A program made the position numbers and the translations under genes. The notes beneath the pieces are model-generated. The model did no database searches, had not been told where the DNA came from, and was given only the letters and a program-made list of their open reading frames with translations. A stretch of 64,000 nt of DNA from Tanypteryx hageni (taxonomy: Eukaryota; Arthropoda; Insecta; Odonata; Petaluridae), in NCBI GenBank assembly GCA_028673005.1, contig CM054118.1:62925401-62989400 (forward strand), read 5' to 3'. Below are positions 56,042 to 64,000 of the stretch, piece after piece; within the stretch, counting starts at the first letter, position 1; each line of letters opens with the position of its first letter.

Positions 56042-58908
56042 CACAGCGAAGGATTTTCACCAAAATAAATGACCGGCTAATCGCCACTGAGGACGGATGA
56101 TACCCAGATCTGGTTTACTCAATTATTACGTTGCTACGAGTATAACGTACGTAATCTCTTGGTTAAAAGCAATGGAATGAGCCGCTCGATAATTCATCTT
56201 TTGAACTAATGTGAACAGATGAAACAATACAAGGTCAGAAGAGGCTTATATTTAAACGATGGATGACCTGTTTTACTTGTAAATAAAACTCTCATAACAT
56301 TAATTTCACTTGCGGAGGATACCTCGACTCGGAAAACTAAATACTTAAGCGCACGAGATTAACGCATTATTCTTTTACGAAATAATTTCTACTTTATCCA
56401 GCTTTTCCCTAAAACAAATGGGCGTATATTCATCCTTTTTCTTTAGAATAATTTTCAATAAAGACTTTCATAAAACAGCAACATATTTTTAAATTTTAAT
56501 CTATGTGGATAAATGGAAGAGAACAAATATTTTTCGTTCATTTTTTTTACACATAAAATAATACAGAATAATTTTGCAACAAACACAAATTTATTAAACA
56601 GAAACACGACGTTTTTACAACGATAGTCTCCTTTCTTTCATTTGAAGAAATTGAACACCACAAAGTTACGGCTAACCAAATAGATTTAACATACAAGAAT
56701 AATTTATCGCGCGGAGGTATGTAAAGTATTAAGCGAATTGAGACTTGAACAAACATCAAACGAAATACTGCTTTGGCAAAGCTCTCATGCAATAATAAGA
56801 ATTCAATTCATCCAATGCCGAGTTAACTGCTGCATGTACATTACTTGTTTATAAATGCTGACGGTTTAAACCTTGCCGTTTTCACAGAATTACCACGGCT
56901 AATTGCGTTAGCCATATCTATCTCACTTCTGTTGTCTCAACTTCGTTTTCATGCCATTCCAGTTCCAAAAATAATGTCTTGAAACCGTCAGACTACACAA
57001 AATTATAGAAATGTCTTATATCAACTTTTATAGATAAAAAACGCCCCTCATTACACCCTTGTCAGATGTTGATCAATCTAAAGATATAAAATCGATCATC
57101 TCCTTCCTATACGTACCCAGATGAACGATATCTCACAACCAAATCAATCGCACCTCATTAAAGTATACGATTTATAACTATGACGTTATCTGACGGGGGA
57201 TTTTTCAGAGATAAAAGAAAACAAAGACTGGAGCTCTCAACCTTCAAGAAAACAAAACTGACAACCAGATATTCAAACAACTTGCCTAAAAGGATACAAT
57301 TCGCAATGAAAATTCCTTGATTACCTAGTTAAAAAGACATTCTTAAACGGGCTCGAGGAGGTAGCAAATAGATTATCATATTTTCTATGAAGTGTTTCAA
57401 ATTTAAGCTTACGTCCTCGGATTCGTGCAGCGCTCAATAATTAATGTCCGTTTTTTAATCTTGTGCCGAAAAATGGCAGTATGAAAATTATGCTCTAATA
57501 ATACGAAATACAACGTCTGGGCCTTCGAGGTGTGGGTGGGGTAGGTTATTTTGTAATTTTCACAAATTTTCGAACGTGTTCCTACTGTCACATGTCAATG
57601 TGACTGAGAAAGGAAGGCAACACCAAAAACGTACGATTAAGACGTTAAGAAAAATGCAAGAGGTAAAAATGAATTACCCGAAGGAGTGAAGAGATATGGA
57701 GCAAAAGTAAATAAGAGAATGCGAATTACCTCAGTGGGGGAAGAGAGGACTAGAACGCAGAAACCGAAATTATAAGGATTATAAACACACGTGCAAGTAA
57801 ATTACGCTTCATTCTTTCAGTTGAATATTACTGCAGGCCACGACTTAGCATTTCAACTTTAAACAATTCTAAAAAAGCAATTTCTTTAAGGTGAATAGGG
57901 ACATACCGGGGTGGAAAAAATACCACAAGATTAAAATTTTCTAAATTTCGGAATCAAGATATATTCGCTTTAGGTAGATGCATAAAACATGGATGACTCA
58001 GCAAGTCAACGGGCGATATATGTATGTACAAGGGGGTCGCAATAGGATAGAGAGCGAGTAGGAAGGACGGGAAAAAGTGGAAGGATAATGGTGGGGAGAA
58101 GCATCGAATGAGGATTTACCACTGGTACAGGGGAAAGTGCCATTAAAAAAAGACGGCGTGAAGAAGAAGAGACGAGAATGGAGGCCATTGGTCCAAATCA
58201 CTCATCTACGGGGGATGGATAAGTGGATGACAAAAAAGAGAGGAGCTAGTTTTTTAAATCAATCACCTCGTGTTCCATATACGAAGCATCGAATTTTATC
58301 GGTTGACTTATTTCGCTGACGATATTAAAGAGAAATTATAAAGCACGGGATCCGATTTCTAAAGTTTGACGCCAACTTCGGATTTTGAAGGAAAAAAATA
58401 TTTGCAGGAGCGTACTGTCATTAGCGAGTATTAATGAGTTATCTGCGATTCCTCTGAAATTGGCCGAATGAGCTAGGGTGGGATACAGAGATAAATTCGC
58501 ACATTGGTTACATCATCAATCAATCCTTTCAATACAGCTTCTACATAGTGTATTTTTTATTAGTCATTTTTCATAAAAGCGAAACCCAACTCATCTTTCT
58601 CATTAAAATTTCGGCAGCCGAGCATAACTAAAGAGTCGAGAAAATTAGCGAGACCGAGCGCAATTTGAAAGTAAGATTTCACACGCCCACCCGATTTATC
58701 TCGATCAAATGATTTCGACGAGAGACTTCCTCTTCCGAAGGATGCTCACACAGAGATAGCAGACGTTATTTTCGGAAAATTTAATCGAATGAATTTCATC
58801 TTAAGGATCCAAAAAAATGTTGATATTTTAAATTATACTGTCAAATTTCCCCGCAGCGGAGTAGATATTCAGTTAATTAGGACACCATAACTGGGAACTT
58901 AGATAATA
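56042..58908. other. No recognised feature
   Basis: AT-rich, no repeats or motifs recognised. Confidence 0.45.
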
Positions 58909-59595
58909 CTAGTAGAAGGTGCTTGCATACTGCAAGCATTTCATCTCACCTTGAAAAAACATTAATTTGTCAGAGAGATATTTCATCATGAGTAATATTT
59001 CTTTAATTCTAAAGATTTCTCCTCGGGGTCGGTTTTCGTTTTTTCACTATGAAACAATAATGGAGTTAAACAATCACTAATTTTTGCAATTTTAGAAATA
59101 TTATACTTTTCCCACGTTGGGTTAATAATGTCACACATTTCTGCCAAATTCTAAATTTATAACACAATTAGGAGTGAAATAACATTTATCTAATTGTTTA
59201 AATTTAAATAATTTTTCACGGCCAAAAACAACAATTTTTTGGATAAATTGAAATGATTATTCGTTTACATAGGCTAACTACTAAATAATTTTAAAATTTC
59301 AGCTCCCTAACTTGCGGCGTAGTGTCTAAGCATCTACCAAATTGTTTAAACTTTAAGAATTATTAACTGCCAAACAAATAAAATTATCAAAATTTCTATA
59401 ATCCCTATTTCGTTTTTTACAAATCCTACCTCTAAAAAAATTTCAGCTCCGTAGCACATTTGGAAATAGTTAAACCTTGAAAACTTGTTTAAACAACTGC
59501 GAATTCTTAACGGCCGCATTGTTGCACTTTTTGCAGATTTTCGTTTTTTCTAGTCGGTTTTGCACATAATCCTACCTAAGAAAAAAATTTCGAAT
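58909..59595 (-). mobile_element. HINE/Helitron-like element, copy 2
   Basis: Inverted, diverged copy of 26355-27033 over its full length, 687 bp. On the minus strand the 3' end has a perfect 8-bp hairpin (58920-58927 with 58931-58938) and closes in CTAG at 58912-58909, followed by T. Both copies are flanked by T at each side of TC...CTAG. The hairpin loop differs from copy 1 while the stem is kept. Confidence 0.7.
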
Positions 59596-60261
59596 AAAAT
59601 AATGGGCGCGGTAGATAGGACAGGACGTGGACAATCAATACTGAAGCTTCCACGAGGAAGTATAAGGAATAATAGATAAACATTTCCATTGTCGACTCAG
59701 AGCGAAGCGAATGTTCCTTATCTAGTTGTGTAACTTCTTCAAACCTTCAAAGGCACCCAAGGAGGCATTAGTGACGATAAGGCAGAGATTTCAGAACCAC
59801 ATCCTTCCATGCGACAGTACTCCAAATGGTTTTCTAGGAAATCCGATCATATCTCATTGAATAAGAGCGTGGATGAATTAAAAGTGCTCACTTCGCCACC
59901 CGCGATGGGTTATCGGCTAGGCGAATTAATAAACCGCTCCACGGAATTCCTACGCGTAATAGTCCGAACGCTTGTAGCGGTTCGTCTCTAAGGAAATCAT
60001 AAAAGGCAGAAAGAATTCAATTTGGACGAAGCCTCGAATGCTCCTAGCTTGTGAAACTCCAGAGGCGATTCACTCGCGTGTTCCGACCAAAAGAGGTCAG
60101 GAAACGACTCCGACAAAGCAGAGAGAGAGAGAGAGAAAAAACAGTCCGTTAAAAAAGGCGGCGATGATGCGAGAACCTGGAAGATTTCCCGGGTTCCAAA
60201 GTGTACCGCCCTTAATGTCAATGGGCGACTTATGTATGAGACTATTGTAGGTGAGATTTAG
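59596..60261. other. No recognised feature
   Basis: Contains a short (GA)n run at about 60120-60136. Confidence 0.45.
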
Positions 60262-60855
60262 AATGACGAGGGAGAGAGGAGGAGAGAGGGATGGAGGGAG
60301 GAGGAGAAGAGAGGGAGGTAGGAAGAGGGAGGGAGGAGAAGAGAGGGAGGGAGGAGAAGAGAGGGAGGGAGGAGAAGAGAGGGAGGGAGGAGGAGAGAGG
60401 GAGGGAGGAGGAGAGAGGGAGGGAGGAGGAGAGAGGGAGGGAGGAGGAGAGAGGGAGGGAGGAGGAGAGAGGGAGGGGGGAGGAGAGAGGGAGGAGGAGA
60501 GAGGGAGGGAGGAGAGAGGGAGGGAGGAGAGCGGGAGGGAGGAGAGAGAGAGGAGAGGGAGGAGAGAGGGAGGAGAGAGAGAGGAGAGGGAGGAGAGAGA
60601 GAGGAGAGGGAGGAGGAGGAGAGGGAGGAGGAGAGAGGGAGGAGGAGAGAAGGAGGAGGAGAGGGAGGAGGAGAGGGAGGAGGAGAGGGAGGAGGAGAGG
60701 GAGGAGAGAGAGAGAGGAGAGGGAGGAAAGAGAGAGGAGAGGGAGGAGGAGGAGAGGGAGGAGGAGAGAGGGAGGAGGAGAGGGAGGAGGAGAGGGAGGA
60801 GGAGAGGGAGGAGGAGAGGGAGGAGGAGAGAGGGAGGAGGGGAGAGGAGAAAACA
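60262..60855. repeat. GA-rich minisatellite, 18-bp and related units
   Basis: About 590 bp of pure purine on the + strand. 60340-60480 is built of 18-bp units (GAGGGAGGGAGGAGGAGA and the GAGAAGA variant); the remainder mixes GGAGAGAGA and GGAGGAGGA blocks. It encodes only Arg/Glu/Gly or Ser/Leu/Pro strings, which I attribute to composition. It may form triplex DNA. Confidence 0.9.
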
Positions 60856-62806
60856 GAATAGGACAACAATCGCCGTCTGGGGGCATCCAATCTTTTATGC
60901 AGGTGGTGCAACATAAAACTCGAAGTTTGTGGAAATGAGATTATGAAACCAAAGATCATTTACATAAATACACATACGTCAAAGGAAGAGAAAACGTAGT
61001 ATAATTTGATTTACGAAAGATTTGCAACATCTAAAGAGAAGACTATAGCTGCACGTTACAATGAACTATAATATCGTATACAGAGTACCTTCAATTAGAG
61101 TTTTTCCATTATCATAACGATAAAAGATCAAAAACAGGATTTCCCGATCTATAGTGCTATCTTCAAAAAAGTCTTTTTTTGTTATTTCTTAGCCTCTCTT
61201 CATTGAAATTCCTCGAAAATAACAAAATTGCAACCGTGTTCCTTCTTTTAATCGAATACAGGTCTTCTCATAGGTGCAATCATAACCTTTTGCCCTGAAA
61301 AATTATTTCCTTTTTAGCTTTTTCAGTTTCTTTTCCCATTCTAGGCGCCTTTAAGATATTTTAGCCACTACGATTTAGTACATCGAGGATTGGCCGCAAG
61401 GGATTTTATACCCACATTTTTGGTATTATGATATAAGAAAACTCGTGTTACTTGACAGCAATGTTGCCAAATAAAGACTTAGTGGCAAGAGAGGTTGATT
61501 TGAGACGACAGTGAAAGGTGAATTGTTCAATTTAAAGAAAGCGACTTATAGATGATGTGAATTTAAAACAGGAACCGCGGACATTCCCTATTTCCACCTA
61601 TTAAGGGAACCAGAGCCGGAAATGGATAAGCTTTAAGGTTCAAATTTTGAATTGAAAAATTCCACGGCATAAACTAAATGACTAAGCAGTACCAGTATAA
61701 AATAAAAATGTCCATAGAATTATAATATGAAATAATACAGGCGCGTAAAAAAATCAATAGTAGGTTACAATTGATCACGGCAAAAAGAAATTCGTGAAAA
61801 AGAATCATTATTTTATAAAAGAAATATAGTTGAAAATCCTCGTTTTATTCATTTATAAAGTTCGACTAAGAGGTGGAAGATAAAATAGCCAAGAAATGGA
61901 ATAGAAAATAACAAATAAAATGGGAAATACCGGAATAAGGCACGAAAGAATTGTTATATAGAACATTCTAGAAAAAAGAATTAAATACTAACATTTTTGG
62001 AGTTTATTATGCAAGTTTTTGTCGTAAAATGGATACATTTTCTTTAACCTTCCCAATGAAAATAAAAATAAAGTTACTGAAGAAATATTAGGAACAAAAA
62101 TTTAAATAAACTCATCAAACTCGTTACACCACGAGTGCATTTGAACGCATAAATGAATACGCACGCGGAAGACGACAAGGTGAGCATCATAATCAGCATT
62201 GTGCATAAGGTAATTAGTCTTGAGGAGACCAACCCGAAATATTTCAATTCTAGTCTTACGGATGACGCCATATTACCCGGTACAAACATTAAGGGGCGTG
62301 CAAAACAACGACCAAAGATATCGATGTCTAAAGCAATAGAAATATCAAGACAAACCTTAAGAACGCTAAAACATATTTGATGAACCAATGGGAAGCCATA
62401 CGGCGCTGGATCGTACGAAATAATGTAGCGTTCAAAGGTAACGCTCAAAATACGCTTTATAACTAACGATCATGGGATACTGACATATGGGGCATAAATC
62501 TGAAAACTTGGATGCATTAACAATCTGGAAACAGGCCAAGTGAAGTGGAATTGTCGAGGGAAAATGAACAAAACAGTACGAGAGAAAAACAGCTCTGCGA
62601 CATAGCTAAAAGACTGAAATGGCAATAGCCCCACGAGTAAATAAAAAAAATTACTGCCGAACTAAAGGAGCTCTGGATCGTGTGCAAACGTAAGCAAAGC
62701 AACAAGAAAGGTGTAACGAATGCAGTAAGAAAATTTTGCTTATATGGCGAAGTAGAAACAGGCCATGGACGTGCAGGCCTTCGATAGGTGACCAAGAGGC
62801 TGTTGA
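60856..62806. other. No recognised feature
   Basis: AT-rich; 75-124 codon frames near 62074-62448 overlap on both strands and have no recognisable motif. Confidence 0.45.
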
Positions 62807-62915
62807 AGATACACTAGGGATTGCAATCCCGGGATCCCGCCCAAAATAGGAAAATCCGAATCCCGAAATCCAGGGATTGAAAAATTCCGCCGAGATTGCA
62901 ATCCCTAATATACAG
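62807..62915. mobile_element. Very short hAT-like MITE, 93 bp
   Basis: The element spans 62815-62907. TAGGGATTGCAATC at the left is the exact complement of GATTGCAATCCCTA at the right, a 14-bp terminal inverted repeat. Flanks AGATACAC and ATATACAG match at 6 of 8. The inner sequence repeats GGGAT/ATCCC motifs. Confidence 0.6.
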
Positions 62916-64000
62916 GCGTGCCATTATGTTTAGTTAAATCACAAACATTATAATAGACCACTAAAAATGTTATCAAGGTAGGAATAGAAATAAAATGAAA
63001 TACAAATGGATAAACCATTATGAACATCAAATTTAACAATATCGATAAATATGGACAAAATAACACGCTCATTTAATTGACCGCATACTAGATACGCAAG
63101 CAACAAATGACATTAGGGTTTCATATTACAATCGTAATTCGAGAAAGGAGTTCGAATTAAAAAAGAGGTAAAAGAACGTGTGACCGTCTTCTCCATTAAG
63201 CACTGCTTTAATAAATGCTTCAAAATAAGCGAAATCGTATTCTTCTGACATATTTATCTTTCCTTGACAGAGTTGAAATAGCCTACTTATATCGTACATA
63301 GGAAGATGACACAAAAAATACATGGAACGGTCGAAGTATTTGTAATTTCATTTCGAGGTTTAGAAATTCTATCCCTTTACGCTTTTATAAAAGCTAAATT
63401 CTAAGCCGATTTGCAGAATATAAGAAGTATTTCCGAGGAGTCGAGTCACCTCGGCCAACACGAGAACGCTCGCTTTCTCGAAAACTGACTAACTGCGATT
63501 CGACCCATAAACACAGATCTCTTTACATGCAGCAACTGGCCTTCTGCTGGAAACTCACGCCTCTAACCCTGAATTGCTACCTTAGCAAACTCAAAGACAA
63601 AATACGCCTGGTGAGAAAACAATACTGCGAACCGACATAGCCAAACACGCTTTATTAGGCATTAGGGTGCCCCGTAATCGTTTTCTAAACATAATGCTAA
63701 AGTTGGTCATTCAGTTCGAACTCATCACTTAGCAACATCTTCTATCGACCGTTGGGCAAAATAATGAGCTTATTTTCTTCAACAAATAATTTTTTTCCTG
63801 CTATTAGAGCTTCGCGTCGAAATAGAGCAATAGCAAGCACTACTTGAAACGTCCTTCGCTTAGACCAAACAAAAATCCCACGGAACTCAAAGATCCTTCA
63901 TTAACGATTTAACCTATAATAAACTTGGCTACTTAAAATATCATTCGGAAAAAATGATTACGCAACTAAATAGTTTCATGGAGAGAGTTATACCATTATC
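62916..64000. other. No recognised feature
   Basis: AT-rich DNA without repeats or coding signals that I can support. Confidence 0.45.

Noticed and set aside
60242..60959. Four overlapping frames of more than 200 codons
   Set aside because: Pure polypurine composition gives Arg/Glu/Gly and Ser/Leu/Pro strings in all phases.
63841..63860. GAAACGTC string
   Set aside because: No hairpin and no CTGA box upstream; a chance match.
1..64000. CRISPR arrays, operons, telomeric repeats, rRNA genes
   Set aside because: No spaced direct repeats of CRISPR type, no dense coding, no telomere-like arrays and no rRNA core sequences were seen on either strand.

Overview
This is an AT-rich stretch of animal nuclear DNA, most likely from an arthropod (probably an insect). 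I infer this from the repeat content: many small hAT-type elements, Helitron-like elements, non-LTR and LTR retrotransposon relics, hammerhead-like motifs of the kind known from Penelope-like elements, and long polypurine and TA/CA tracts. I find no convincing protein-coding gene, no intact rRNA or tRNA gene, no CRISPR array and nothing prokaryotic. The longest open frames (331, 426 and 233 codons) are translations of tandem repeats.

Layout. 1-7 kb: hAT-like elements, a reverse-transcriptase scrap with a YADD box (about 2.88-3.16 kb), a G-rich 15-bp minisatellite (4.74-5.52 kb) and a decayed integrase relic (6.9 kb). 7-17 kb: several hAT-like elements, one with a perfect 8-bp target duplication (9101-9630), and a 16-bp minisatellite carrying a 363-bp higher-order duplication (13.2-14.1 kb). 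15-19 kb: two copies of an unnamed interspersed repeat (here 'Rep-A') and pyrimidine-rich blocks split by a LINE-like tail. 21-25 kb: two foldback structures, one with hammerhead-like motifs and one with tRNA-derived boxes, and the best candidate for a terminal exon (21855-22088). 26-28 kb: a HINE/Helitron-like element with internal 146-bp repeats, whose inverted sister copy is at 58.9-59.6 kb, followed by a hAT element. 28.5-36 kb: almost featureless. 36-41 kb: a Rep-A copy split by a small hammerhead-bearing insertion, a LINE reverse-transcriptase C-terminus, a TA-microsatellite cluster with nested insertions, and a perfect 179-bp inverted repeat. 43-44 kb: a complete 726-bp Helitron nested inside a hAT-like element. 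44-64 kb: sparse hAT-like elements, polypurine tracts and long plain intervals.

The most interesting signal is a recurring motif, CTGAAGA - one unpaired base - hairpin - GAAA, at four places (3.6, 21.6, 38.1 and 40.3 kb regions, i.e. 36466, 21637, 38061 and 40299), with a fifth degenerate case at 4524. The stem sequences differ completely but keep pairing while the flanks stay fixed. That is the pattern expected of a hammerhead ribozyme core carried by small mobile elements, although the extra unpaired base is not canonical. Two carriers are segments of about 190 bp, and one of these is a visible insertion with a 7-bp target duplication.

Coordinates of element ends come from reading terminal motifs, repeat copies and target duplications by eye. 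Family names (hAT, Helitron, LINE) are inferences from those signatures; no database was searched.
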